A stretch of 64,000 nucleotides of DNA from Flavobacterium sp. AED (GTDB lineage: Bacteria > Bacteroidota > Bacteroidia > Flavobacteriales > Flavobacteriaceae). Below are positions 45,045-57,889 of the stretch, one piece after another. The translations under genes and the position numbers were made by a program. Numbering within the stretch: the stretch's first letter is position 1; each line of letters starts with the position of its first letter. The DNA lies in the NCBI RefSeq assembly GCF_000812945.1, contig NZ_JSYM01000001.1, forward strand, positions 1,736,001-1,800,000, in the 5' to 3' direction. A model generated the notes under the pieces. That model did not search any database. It was not told the DNA's origin and worked only from the letters and a program-made list of their open reading frames with translations.

Positions 45045-46922
45045 ATGGATATTATTGACGTATCAATCATCGTAGCTTATATTCTACTATCAGTAGGAAT
45101 AGGAATTTGGATTTCAAGAAAAGCATCAAAAGGATTAGATGATTATTTCCTTGGTGGAAAAACAATCAAATGGTATTTCTTAGGTTTGAGCAACGGATCA
45201 GGAATGTTTGATGTTTCAGGAACTTCTTGGATGATTGGAGTATTATTTTTATATGGAGTAAAAAGTTTCATGTTTATGTGGCTTTGGCCAATTTGGAATC
45301 AGATTTTTGTGATGATGTTCCTGGCCGTTTGGATAAGAAGATCGAAAGTTATGACGGGTTCTGAATGGATTTTAACTCGTTTTGGAAGTGACAGAGCCGG
45401 AAAAGCATCACATATAATAGTTGCTATTTTTGCCATCATTTCTACCATTGGTTTTATTGCTTACTTTTTTGAAGGAATCGGGAAATTTGTAACCATCATT
45501 CTTCCTTGGGATTTAACGCTTCATTATGGAGATTTAATTGTATTGACTTCTGAACGCTCTTATGCTTTGATAATTATACTTTTAACGACAATTTATACGG
45601 TAAAAGGCGGTATGTTCTCTGTAGTGGCGACTGAAGTGGTTCAATACATCATTATGATTATTGCGGGTGTTTTAATCGCAGGTTACGCTTTTATCAATTA
45701 TTCAGAACTTCAGATTAATTCGGTTATTACTGAGGAATGGAAAAATGTTTTCTTCGGATGGCAGTTCGAAACCCAGTGGAGTGATAAATTTCAAACCTTC
45801 AATACATTAATTGATTCGGAAGGATACAAAATGTTTGGCGCTTTTATCGGAATGACATTATTTAAAGGATTTTTTGCCAGTGTTGCAGGACCAACGCCAA
45901 GTTACGATTTACAAAGAATTCTCTCTACCAAATCGGTAAAAGAAGCGGCCTATATGAGTGGTTTTACCAACTTAATTTTATTCATTCCGAGATATTTATT
46001 AATTACAGGAATTGTGGTAATCGCTTTAATGAATTTAGCACCAGAATTAAATTCAAATGGTCATTTAACGGGAGCAGACTTAGAATTATTAATGCCAAAA
46101 GTGGTTAATCTATACATTCCTGTTGGAATAAAAGGAATTTTATTAGCCGGTTTATTGGCTGCATTTATGTCTGGATTCTCCGCTTTTGTAAATGCAGGTC
46201 CAGCCTATATTGTAAATGATATTTATAAAAAATATTTCAAACCGGTTGCAACAAATGCACATTATATAAAAGTAAGCCAAATTTCTTCTTTCTTGGTTGT
46301 TGGTTTAGGAGTTTTCATGGGATTCTTTGCAGACTCCATTAATTCCTTAACCTTATGGATTACAAGTGCATTATACGGAGGTTATGTCGCTGCCAATTTT
46401 TTAAAATGGATTTGGTGGAGATTTAACGGTTGGGGGTATTTCTGGGGAATGTTTGCCGGATTAATTGTAGCTTCTTTCCAATTTGTTTTAGGGCAAAATA
46501 AAGGAAACTTTACGCAAGGATCATTTTTATATGATTTATCCGAAGTGCAGGCGATTTATTTATTTCCGGTAATATTTGGCTTCTCCATTTTGGGTTGTCT
46601 TCTAGGTACTTTCTTGAGTAAACCTACAGATATGGAGGTTCTAAGATCTTTCTACACGAACGTAAGACCTTGGGGTTGGTGGAATCCGGTTTATAAAACA
46701 TTAAAAATTGAAGATCAGACTTTCGAAAAAAATAATGATTTCTGGAAAGATATGCTGAATTGTCTTATCGGAATTGTATGGCAGTCCAGTATGATTTTAC
46801 TTCCGATATTCTTTATTATCAAAGATTATCCAAAGGCGATTACAGCATTAGTAGTGTTTTTAGTGACAACGACAATCCTAAAATTCACATGGCTAGATAA
46901 AATTCGAAAAATCGAAGACTAA
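45045..46922 (+). CDS. Sodium:solute symporter (SSS family)
   Basis: A 625-residue inner-membrane transporter with 13 to 14 membrane helices and SSS-family features near the start (DDYFLGGKTIKWYFLGLSNGSGMFDVSGTSW, read in parts) and in the middle (ASVAGPTPSYDLQRILS). It uses the sodium gradient to import a small solute. Between GH92 and GH130 genes it probably brings in a sugar released outside, such as mannose, fucose or a mannosyl-GlcNAc disaccharide; which one is not shown by the sequence. The gaps to its neighbours are 33 and 51 bases. Confidence 0.92.
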   Translation: MDIIDVSIIVAYILLSVGIGIWISRKASKGLDDYFLGGKTIKWYFLGLSNGSGMFDVSGTSWMIGVLFLYGVKSFMFMWLWPIWNQIFVMMFLAVWIRRSKVMTGSEWILTRFGSDRAGKASHIIVAIFAIISTIGFIAYFFEGIGKFVTIILPWDLTLHYGDLIVLTSERSYALIIILLTTIYTVKGGMFSVVATEVVQYIIMIIAGVLIAGYAFINYSELQINSVITEEWKNVFFGWQFETQWSDKFQTFNTLIDSEGYKMFGAFIGMTLFKGFFASVAGPTPSYDLQRILSTKSVKEAAYMSGFTNLILFIPRYLLITGIVVIALMNLAPELNSNGHLTGADLELLMPKVVNLYIPVGIKGILLAGLLAAFMSGFSAFVNAGPAYIVNDIYKKYFKPVATNAHYIKVSQISSFLVVGLGVFMGFFADSINSLTLWITSALYGGYVAANFLKWIWWRFNGWGYFWGMFAGLIVASFQFVLGQNKGNFTQGSFLYDLSEVQAIYLFPVIFGFSILGCLLGTFLSKPTDMEVLRSFYTNVRPWGWWNPVYKTLKIEDQTFEKNNDFWKDMLNCLIGIVWQSSMILLPIFFIIKDYPKAITALVVFLVTTTILKFTWLDKIRKIED

Positions 46923-46973
46923 TATTGCGAGAGAAAAACAAAAAACAAACTATAATAAAAAAACAAAAAGAGC

Positions 46974-47939
46974 ATGAGTGCAATTCCTTGGCAAGACAGA
47001 CCCGAAAACAGTACCGAAGTAATTTGGAGATATTCTAATAATCCAATTATCGACAGATACGCTATACCATCATCAAACAGTATTTTTAACAGTGCTGTTG
47101 TTCCTTTTGAAGATGGATTTGCTGGTGTTTTCAGATGTGATAACAAAGCAGTTCAAATGAATATTTTTGTCGGTTTTAGTAAGAATGGTATCGATTGGGA
47201 TATTAATCATGAACCAATTGTAATGCAGTCCGGTAATACTGAAATGATTGAATCTGCTTATAAATATGATCCTCGCGTTGTTTTTATCGAAGATCGATTT
47301 TGGATTACATGGTGTAACGGATATAACGGACCAACAATTGGTATTGGGTATACTTTCGATTTCAAAGAATTTTTTCAATGCGAAAATGCCTTTTTACCTT
47401 TCAACAGAAATGGTGTTTTATTTCCACAAAAAATAAATGGAAAATATGCAATGTTAAGTCGCCCAAGTGATAACGGTCATACACCTTTTGGAGATATTTG
47501 GATCAGTTATAGTCCGGATATGAAATATTGGGGAGAACACCGTTGTGTGATGAAACCAACTCCTTTTGAAGACAGTGCTTGGCAATGTACCAAAGTTGGA
47601 GCAGGACCAATCCCGATTCTTACAGACGATGGTTGGTTGATGTTATACCATGGTGTTATCAATACTTGCAATGGTTTTCGTTATGCGATGGGAGCAGCTA
47701 TTTTAGATGAAAATGCACCAGATCAGGTAAAATACAGAACACAACCTTATTTATTAGGACCAGCAGAAATTTACGAGCAAGTAGGAGATGTTGGCAATGT
47801 TGTGTTTCCTTGTGCTGCTTTGCATAATATAGAAGAAGATAAATTAGCAGTTTATTATGGTGCAGCAGATACCGTTGTGGCTATGGCATTTGGTAAATTA
47901 AGTGAAGTAATTCAGTTCACAAAAGATAACAGTTTATAA
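46974..47939 (+). CDS. GH130 glycoside phosphorylase, probably mannosyl-N-acetylglucosamine phosphorylase
   Basis: A 321-residue five-bladed propeller enzyme of GH130. It has no signal peptide, so it acts in the cytoplasm. The catalytic acid lies in YDPRV (Asp99), and the family blocks [21 protein letters not shown] and AGPIPI are present. Size and motifs fit the subgroup that phosphorolyses beta-1,4-mannosyl-GlcNAc to mannose 1-phosphate and GlcNAc, the core disaccharide of N-glycans. Beta-1,2-mannoside phosphorylases are the main alternative. Confidence 0.88.
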   Translation: MSAIPWQDRPENSTEVIWRYSNNPIIDRYAIPSSNSIFNSAVVPFEDGFAGVFRCDNKAVQMNIFVGFSKNGIDWDINHEPIVMQSGNTEMIESAYKYDPRVVFIEDRFWITWCNGYNGPTIGIGYTFDFKEFFQCENAFLPFNRNGVLFPQKINGKYAMLSRPSDNGHTPFGDIWISYSPDMKYWGEHRCVMKPTPFEDSAWQCTKVGAGPIPILTDDGWLMLYHGVINTCNGFRYAMGAAILDENAPDQVKYRTQPYLLGPAEIYEQVGDVGNVVFPCAALHNIEEDKLAVYYGAADTVVAMAFGKLSEVIQFTKDNSL

Positions 47940-47946
47940 AAAAAGC

Positions 47947-49014
47947 ATGCGTTTAAAATTTAAATGGTTAACAGTCGCTTTAGGATTTATTTCCATCATT
48001 GGTTATTCACAATCAAAAAACGGAATTATGCCCAAAAGTTATGTGGCGTATAAAACGACAGATAAAATGATAATCGATGGAGACGAATCTGATGCTTCAT
48101 GGGCTAAAGTGGATTGGTCAGATCCTTTTATAGATATCGAAGGGATCGAAAAACCAAAGTATGGGACGAAAGTGAAAATGCTTTGGGATGAAACCAATTT
48201 TTATATATTGGCTAAGCTTGAGGAACCACACGTTTGGGCAAACTTAAAGCAACGCGATACCATTATTTTTTACAACAATGATTTTGAAGTTTTTATCGAT
48301 CCGGATGGTGATACTTTTAACTATTATGAATTAGAAATAAATGCTTTAAATACAGCTTGGGATTTATTTTTGTCAAAACCATATCGTGAAAATGATAATG
48401 TGGTTTTGAACGATTGGAACATTACAGGTTTAAAATCAGCAGTAAAAATCAACGGAACCCTTAATAACCCAAAAGATACTGATGAAGGTTGGGTACTGGA
48501 AATGGCGATTCCTTGGGCAGCTTATAAAACTTCTTTTTCTGAGAAAAATGTACCTGCAGATAATTTTTGGAAGGTTAATTTCTCCAGAGTTAATTGGCAA
48601 CATACGGTAACCAACGGAAACTATGAACGCAAGAAAGATGCTGACGGGAAATTTTTACCGGAGTACAATTGGGTTTGGTCGCCCATGGGAGTTATAAACA
48701 TGCATGAACCTGAAAAATGGGGTTATGTTTATTTTTCTTCCAAAGAAGGAAAAGATAGTTTTACAATACCTCAGGAAGATAAACTAAAATGGGAATTGTT
48801 TACTTTATACCGAGCTCAAAAAGAGTATTATCAAAAACACAAAGCATGGGCAACATCTTTAGAAAGTCTTACTAAAGAACCTATTCGTCTTGAAAATAAA
48901 ATTTTAAAACCGATACTAGAAAATCATCCGGCAGGATATACTATTTCGGTAAAAAGTCCTTTTTCAAATAAAACATTAATTATTAGACAAGATGGTAAAA
49001 TTATATCAAACTAA
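47947..49014 (+). CDS. Carbohydrate-binding family 9-like protein
   Basis: An exported 355-residue protein with a signal peptide (about 1-22). The body (about 35-270) is a CBM9-like beta-sandwich, with IDGDESDASWAKVDWSDPF, VKMLWDETNFYILAKLEEPHVWA (in part), FYNNDFEVFIDPDGD and EMAIPWAAY. Such proteins usually bind sugars and have no clear catalytic site; the C-terminal 80 residues are unassigned. It starts seven bases after the GH130 gene and ends seven before the next ATG, so it is part of the operon and probably presents or holds the glycan. Confidence 0.87.
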   Translation: MRLKFKWLTVALGFISIIGYSQSKNGIMPKSYVAYKTTDKMIIDGDESDASWAKVDWSDPFIDIEGIEKPKYGTKVKMLWDETNFYILAKLEEPHVWANLKQRDTIIFYNNDFEVFIDPDGDTFNYYELEINALNTAWDLFLSKPYRENDNVVLNDWNITGLKSAVKINGTLNNPKDTDEGWVLEMAIPWAAYKTSFSEKNVPADNFWKVNFSRVNWQHTVTNGNYERKKDADGKFLPEYNWVWSPMGVINMHEPEKWGYVYFSSKEGKDSFTIPQEDKLKWELFTLYRAQKEYYQKHKAWATSLESLTKEPIRLENKILKPILENHPAGYTISVKSPFSNKTLIIRQDGKIISN

Positions 49015-49021
49015 ATCAGCA

Positions 49022-50140
49022 ATGAAGCTAACGAAACTATTTGGTGTTGTACTGGCACTAACTTTCATTTCTTGGGTAAGTAAAGAGGAAAGTAAAAAGG
49101 AGCATCTAACGGCTAAAACTGTAGTTACAAAAACGCCTTTCAAATTTGGGGTTTGGATTACTGCCAATGCAAAAAGATCAAATGAGGAGTACGCTCAAGA
49201 ATTTGAAAAATATAAAAGTGCCGGGATTGATGAGGTTTTAATAAACACAGGAACTGACCCAAAACTTTTAAAACGATTAGTACCAATAGCGAAGCAAAAA
49301 GGGTTGAAAGTTCATGCTTGGATTATGGCTATGAACAGACCAGGTGATTCAATAGCGCTTCAACATCCGGATTGGTATGCGGTTAGTAAAGAAGGGAAAT
49401 CTTGTTTTGATACGCGTCCGTATGTAGATTACTATCAGTGGTTGTGTCCTACAAGAAAAGAATCCAGAAATCACATATTAGGTTTGGTTGAAGAATTGGC
49501 CAAAGTAGATGGTATCGAAAGCGTACACTTAGACTACATTCGTTTTCCAGATATTTTCCTGCCAATAGGTTTACTTCCTAAATATAATTTGGTTCAAGAG
49601 GTAGAATTACCCCAATTTGATTTTTGTTATTGTGACGTTTGTATTAAAGAATTTGAAAAAATTCATCATAAAAATCCAAAAAACAGTCCCAATACTTCAA
49701 TTGACATGGAATGGAAAAACTTTAGATTAAATGCTATAAAAGCAGTGGTTGATGATGCTTACAAAATTGTACATAAGTATAACAAAAACTTGACAGCAGC
49801 TGTTTTTCCTTATCCGGAAATGGCAGATCATATGGTGCGTCAACGTTGGGATAAATGGAATATCGATGAAGTATACCCAATGATTTACCATGGTTTTTAT
49901 AATGAAGAAGTAGACTGGGTTGGTTATGCCACTAAACAAGGAGTTACGGATTTAAAAGGTAAACAAACAAAGATTAATACCGGGGTTTATTTACCGGCTT
50001 TTAAATCGGGGGAAGAATTGAAAGAAGCTATTTTATTAGCCAAAGAAAATGGAGCTAGAGGAGTTACTTTTTTTGATGGCCCAGCCTTAACTGCAGATCA
50101 ATTGAAAACTATTAAAGAAACCAAAGCTAGTTTAAAATAA
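49022..50140 (+). CDS. GHL10-like putative glycoside hydrolase
   Basis: A 372-residue exported (alpha/beta)8-barrel protein. The signal is short (about 1-17, MKLTKLFGVVLALTF). The motifs KVHAWIMAMN, GVHLDYIRFPD (read here as ESVHLDYIRFPD; Asp171) and YPMIYHGFY are those of family 10-like hydrolases (GHL10, PF02638 type), a poorly characterised group related to the hydrolase half of PgaB. A Cys-x-Cys-x-x-Cys cluster (FCYCDVCIKEF) may bind a metal. The upstream in-frame start overlaps the previous gene and is rejected. Substrate unknown; an endo-acting cleavage would complement the exo-enzymes around it. Confidence 0.8.
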   Translation: MKLTKLFGVVLALTFISWVSKEESKKEHLTAKTVVTKTPFKFGVWITANAKRSNEEYAQEFEKYKSAGIDEVLINTGTDPKLLKRLVPIAKQKGLKVHAWIMAMNRPGDSIALQHPDWYAVSKEGKSCFDTRPYVDYYQWLCPTRKESRNHILGLVEELAKVDGIESVHLDYIRFPDIFLPIGLLPKYNLVQEVELPQFDFCYCDVCIKEFEKIHHKNPKNSPNTSIDMEWKNFRLNAIKAVVDDAYKIVHKYNKNLTAAVFPYPEMADHMVRQRWDKWNIDEVYPMIYHGFYNEEVDWVGYATKQGVTDLKGKQTKINTGVYLPAFKSGEELKEAILLAKENGARGVTFFDGPALTADQLKTIKETKASLK

Positions 50141-50143
50141 ATA

Positions 50144-52378
50144 ATGAAAAAACAGCATCTGATATATATACTATTTGTATTGCTTTTGTCTAATTGCGGG
50201 CTACATAAAAGTCATGTTCAATTGACTAATTATGTAAACCCATTTATTGGTACAGCTGGTCCCGGGAATACATATCCCGGAGCAACTGTACCTTTTGGGA
50301 TGGTACAATTAAGTCCTGATATTGGGATTCCCGGTTGGGATAGAATTGCAGGATATTATTATAAAGACTCTATTATTTCCGGATTTTCCCACATGCATTT
50401 ATCAGGTACTGGCGCGGGCGACTTATATGATATTTTAGTGATGCCCACCAACAGCCGATTTTCAAAACGGATTAAAGACAATAACTTTATGCCATTCTCC
50501 AGATTTTCGCATGATAAAGAAACAGCAATTCCAGGCTATTATGCTGTAGATTTATTAGATTTTGGAATCAAAGCGGAGCTCACTACAACAGCACGAACAG
50601 GGATTCATAAATATACTTTTCCTAAAGATGATGCATCACAAATTCACATTGATTTGGGCTATGCCTTAAATTGGGATACACCTACAGAAACGTATATTAA
50701 TGTTGTGGATAAAACTACTATTGAAGGCTATAGAAAATCTACAGGATGGGCCAAAGAGCAACGCGTGTATTTTGTAATGAAACTTTCAAAACCGTTTAAA
50801 TCCTATCAGATTTTCAAAAATGATTCGCTTACAACTAATCCTTCAAAAGCAATTAAAACCAAGATTGTTTTAAATTATAGTACTGTTGATGACGAAGAAA
50901 TAATTTTAAAAACAGGACTTTCTACAGCTACTATTGCGGGAGCTTATAAATCCTTAGCAGTAGAAGCTCGCGATTTTAATTTTGAAAATTATAAAGCGAA
51001 AGCCTCGACTCTTTGGGAAAAAGAACTGCATAAAATTCAAATTGAAACACCAGACGAGACCAAAAAGAAAATCTTTTACACCATGATGTATCAATCGATG
51101 TTAGCACCCACATTGTTAAGTGATTGTAACGGAGATTATAAAGGTGCGAATGGCAATATAGAAAAGGCCAAAGGCTTTGATCGATACGATACGTTTTCGT
51201 TATGGGATACCTATAGAGCGGCGCATCCATTGTATACTATTTTGCACCCAAAACGTGCTTCGAGTATGATTAATTCTTTACTGGCACATTATAAAGAAAC
51301 AGGCTTATTGCCCGTTTGGTCAATGCAAGGAAATGAAACGAATATGATGATAGGCAACCACGCAATCCCCGTTATTGTCGATGCTTATTTTAAAGGGATT
51401 GAACATTTTGACATAGCATTAGCTTATAAAGCGTGTATAGAAAGTTCTATGGTTAATTCAAGACAATTAGACAGTTATAAAACATTAGGCTACATACCAG
51501 TTGATGAACACAATGAAAACTGGTCAGTTTCAAAAACGCTGGAATATGCTTATGACGATTGGTGTTTGGCGCAGTTTGCAAAAGGATTACATAAATCTAG
51601 CGATTACGAATATTTCTTGAAACGTTCTGAGAATTGGAGAAATATGTACGATGCTACAAGTACATTTATGCGTCCAAAATCGAGAACAGGTGCATTTATA
51701 AAAGACTTTATTCCAAAAGAATATTCACCTTATTTCTGCGAAAGCAATGCATGGCAATATTTTTGGTCCGTGCCTCAAAATATTGAAGGCTTAATAAAAG
51801 CGGTTGGCGGAAATCTAACTTTTGAAAAAAAATTAGATACTATGTTTACCTTAAATCCATTGCCAGAAGACAAACTGCCTATATTTAGTACAGGAATGAT
51901 TGGGCAATATGCACATGGTAACGAGCCTAGTCACCACGTGGCTTACTTGTATAACTATATTAATGAACCTTGGAAAACGCAAAAGCTAGTTAGGGAAATT
52001 TTAGATAGTCAGTATAAAAATACTCCCAGCGGACATTGCGGAAACGAAGACTGCGGACAAATGTCGTCTTGGTATATCTTTAGTTCATTAGGTTTTTATC
52101 CCGTAAATCCAGCCCAAGGGATTTATAGTTTTGGATCGCCACTATTTGACTCAGCCACAATTAACTTAGAAAATAATAAAACATTTGTTGTCCAAACAAA
52201 AAACAACAGCAATGAGAATATGTACATCCAATCTATTGAATTGAATGGTAAAAAAATAGACAGAAACTACATCACGCACAAAGAAATTACACAAGGAGGA
52301 ACCTTAATTTTTACAATGGGTAAATTCCCTAAAAAGGATAAAAGTTATATAGCATTATCTTCGGAAATGTTCAATTAA
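50144..52378 (+). CDS. GH92 exo-alpha-mannosidase, lipoprotein (second copy)
   Basis: A 744-residue relative of the first GH92 enzyme in this operon, with the same motifs: VNPFIGTAGPGNTYPGA, PFGMVQLSPDIG, AHGNEPSHHVAY and GNEDCGQMSSWYIFSSLG. The lipoprotein signal has its cysteine in LLSNCGLHK. The two copies are diverged paralogues and may cut different mannose linkages, or different arms. It begins three bases after the GHL10-like gene. Confidence 0.95.
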   Translation: MKKQHLIYILFVLLLSNCGLHKSHVQLTNYVNPFIGTAGPGNTYPGATVPFGMVQLSPDIGIPGWDRIAGYYYKDSIISGFSHMHLSGTGAGDLYDILVMPTNSRFSKRIKDNNFMPFSRFSHDKETAIPGYYAVDLLDFGIKAELTTTARTGIHKYTFPKDDASQIHIDLGYALNWDTPTETYINVVDKTTIEGYRKSTGWAKEQRVYFVMKLSKPFKSYQIFKNDSLTTNPSKAIKTKIVLNYSTVDDEEIILKTGLSTATIAGAYKSLAVEARDFNFENYKAKASTLWEKELHKIQIETPDETKKKIFYTMMYQSMLAPTLLSDCNGDYKGANGNIEKAKGFDRYDTFSLWDTYRAAHPLYTILHPKRASSMINSLLAHYKETGLLPVWSMQGNETNMMIGNHAIPVIVDAYFKGIEHFDIALAYKACIESSMVNSRQLDSYKTLGYIPVDEHNENWSVSKTLEYAYDDWCLAQFAKGLHKSSDYEYFLKRSENWRNMYDATSTFMRPKSRTGAFIKDFIPKEYSPYFCESNAWQYFWSVPQNIEGLIKAVGGNLTFEKKLDTMFTLNPLPEDKLPIFSTGMIGQYAHGNEPSHHVAYLYNYINEPWKTQKLVREILDSQYKNTPSGHCGNEDCGQMSSWYIFSSLGFYPVNPAQGIYSFGSPLFDSATINLENNKTFVVQTKNNSNENMYIQSIELNGKKIDRNYITHKEITQGGTLIFTMGKFPKKDKSYIALSSEMFN

Positions 52379-55534
<3,156 letters not shown>

Positions 55535-55539
55535 TTAAA

Positions 55540-57855
55540 ATGAGAACATTAAAATCAATCATTGTCGCTGTCTTACTGGTAAGTTCCTGTTTTAGCCAAA
55601 AAGCCGTGGCACAAAAGGATATTAATCTATTTCCAAAGCCAGTAAATTTGGTCCTTAAGGAAGGCGTTTTTCAGTTTTCTAAAAACACCAAGTTTGTTGT
55701 AGACAATGATTCTCAAAAAGAAATAGCAAATGCTTTAATTACCAAATTTGGACAGTCAGCAGGTTGGTTTCCGGAAATTTCAGCTAAGATTCCAAAAAGC
55801 AATTACGTTCAATTTAAGATAGATAAAAATCTCAAGAACGAAGCCTATAAATTGGAAGTAACGACTAAAAGTATTACGATTTCAGCCAAAGGAAATGCCG
55901 GTTTTATTTACGGATTAGAAAGCATACGGCAGTTACTTCCAACTGCTATTGAAAGTGAAAAAGAGGTGTCTAATGTAAAATGGGAGATTCCAACTGTAAT
56001 CATTAATGACGAACCTCGTTTTCAATGGAGAGGATTAATGCTAGATTTATCACGTCATTTTTTCGATAAAAACTACATAAAAGAGACTATCGATCGTTTG
56101 GCAATGCTTAAAATGAATGTATTGCATTTGCATTTAGTTGACGATCAGGGCTGGAGGATAGAAATTAAAAAATACCCAAAATTAACTGAAGTTGCTGCTT
56201 GGAGAGTCAATCAGGAGAATTTGATTTGGAATGCAAGACTTGCTGTAAATCCAGATGAAAAGGGAACTTATGGAGGTTTTTTAACACAAGAAGAATTAAA
56301 AGAAATTGTAAAATATGCTCAATCAAAAAATATAGAAATCATTCCGGAAATCGAAATGCCTGCACATGTGAGTTGTGCCATTGCGGCTTATCCGGAGTTA
56401 GCTTGTTTCAATCAACGTATCGGAGTTCCATCAGGTGGAGTATGGCCTATTACTGATATTTATTGTGCCGGAAAAGAATCTACATTTGAGTTTTTGCAAA
56501 ATGTATTGGATGAAGTTATGACTATTTTTCCTTCAAAATACATTCACATTGGGGGTGATGAAGCCACTAAAACCAATTGGAAAAAATGCCCTCATTGTCA
56601 AAAAAGAATCAAAGACGAAGGCTTGAAAGATGTGAATGAATTGCAAAGCTATTTTGTCAAAAGAATGGAAAAATATATCAATTCTAAGGGCAAAAAAGTA
56701 ATAGGTTGGGACGAAATCTTAGAAGGCGGTTTAGCTCCAGAGGCAACCGTAATGAGTTGGAGAGGAACGAAAGGTGGTATTGAAGCTGCAGAACAAGGAC
56801 ATAATGTAATTATGACTCCAGATTCTCATTGTTATTTTAATTTTTATCAGGGACCTCAAAACGAAGAACCTTTAGCTTTTGACGCCTATATTCCGTTGCG
56901 TAAAGTATATGATTTTGATCCTATTGTAGATTCAATGACTCCTAATCAAGCTAAACATGTTTTGGGAGGTCAAGCTAATTTATGGGCAGAATATATTTCT
57001 AATCCCGATGACTCTGAGTATATGATTTTTCCAAGATTAGCAGCTTTGGCGGAAGCCGTATGGAGTCCAAAAGAAGCGCGGAATTGGAATAATTTTATTG
57101 ATAGATTACCTTCATTATTAGAACGATATGATTATTTAGGAGTCAATTATGCTAAAAGTGCTTACTTAGTAACTGCTTCATATACCGCTGATTTAGATAA
57201 AAAATTAGTCAAAGTGGCTTTGAAAAATGAGTTACAAAAAACGGATATTCGTTATGTTTTGGGTGATAAAAGGGTTGAAGAAAATGCTTCTAAATTTACA
57301 GATCCTATAACAATTAATGAAACGACTATTATAAAAGCTTCATTATTTCAAAATGATAAACCAATAGGAAAAACGTTTATCGATACAATTCAATTTCACA
57401 AAGCATTTGGAAGTAAATTAAAGTTTAAATCTTCGTATGATGATAACTATAAAGGAGATGGACCATTAAGTTTGGTTAATATTATTAGAGGAAGTAAAGA
57501 CTTTCATGATGGTCAATGGCAAGCTTGGTTGGTGAATGATATGGAAGTGATTGTTGATTTAGAAAAGGTGCAAACCATAAATCAAGTAACAGTTGGTTCA
57601 ATAGAAAATCAAGGAGCAGGAATTTATTTTCCAACGGCAGTAAAAGTTTTGGTTTCAGCTGATGGAGTGACTTATAAAGAAGTGCAGCAAGTGCTACGCC
57701 CATTTGCTATAAATTCAAATTCGGAGTTGAAAGATTTTAAAATTAAATTTGACAAACTCAATACCAGATTTGTAAAAGTAATTGCAACTAATTTGAAAAA
57801 GACTCCAAAAGGAGAAGATTCTTGGTTGTTTATAGATGAAATTTTAATTAATTAA
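55540..57855 (+). CDS. GH20 beta-N-acetylhexosaminidase
   Basis: A 771-residue exported exo-enzyme that releases terminal GlcNAc or GalNAc by substrate-assisted catalysis. It has a signal peptide (1-24), an N-terminal GH20b domain (about 30-155), and a catalytic barrel with HLHLVDDQGWRIEIKKYP and the Asp340-Glu341 pair in HIGGDEATKTNW. It also has a chitobiase-type C-terminal module and a discoidin-like module to the end. It starts five bases after the GH2 gene. It would act after galactose removal on N-glycan antennae. Confidence 0.95.
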   Translation: MRTLKSIIVAVLLVSSCFSQKAVAQKDINLFPKPVNLVLKEGVFQFSKNTKFVVDNDSQKEIANALITKFGQSAGWFPEISAKIPKSNYVQFKIDKNLKNEAYKLEVTTKSITISAKGNAGFIYGLESIRQLLPTAIESEKEVSNVKWEIPTVIINDEPRFQWRGLMLDLSRHFFDKNYIKETIDRLAMLKMNVLHLHLVDDQGWRIEIKKYPKLTEVAAWRVNQENLIWNARLAVNPDEKGTYGGFLTQEELKEIVKYAQSKNIEIIPEIEMPAHVSCAIAAYPELACFNQRIGVPSGGVWPITDIYCAGKESTFEFLQNVLDEVMTIFPSKYIHIGGDEATKTNWKKCPHCQKRIKDEGLKDVNELQSYFVKRMEKYINSKGKKVIGWDEILEGGLAPEATVMSWRGTKGGIEAAEQGHNVIMTPDSHCYFNFYQGPQNEEPLAFDAYIPLRKVYDFDPIVDSMTPNQAKHVLGGQANLWAEYISNPDDSEYMIFPRLAALAEAVWSPKEARNWNNFIDRLPSLLERYDYLGVNYAKSAYLVTASYTADLDKKLVKVALKNELQKTDIRYVLGDKRVEENASKFTDPITINETTIIKASLFQNDKPIGKTFIDTIQFHKAFGSKLKFKSSYDDNYKGDGPLSLVNIIRGSKDFHDGQWQAWLVNDMEVIVDLEKVQTINQVTVGSIENQGAGIYFPTAVKVLVSADGVTYKEVQQVLRPFAINSNSELKDFKIKFDKLNTRFVKVIATNLKKTPKGEDSWLFIDEILIN

Positions 57856-57889
57856 AAAGTGTACTAATAAAAAATATAAATCAATTAAA

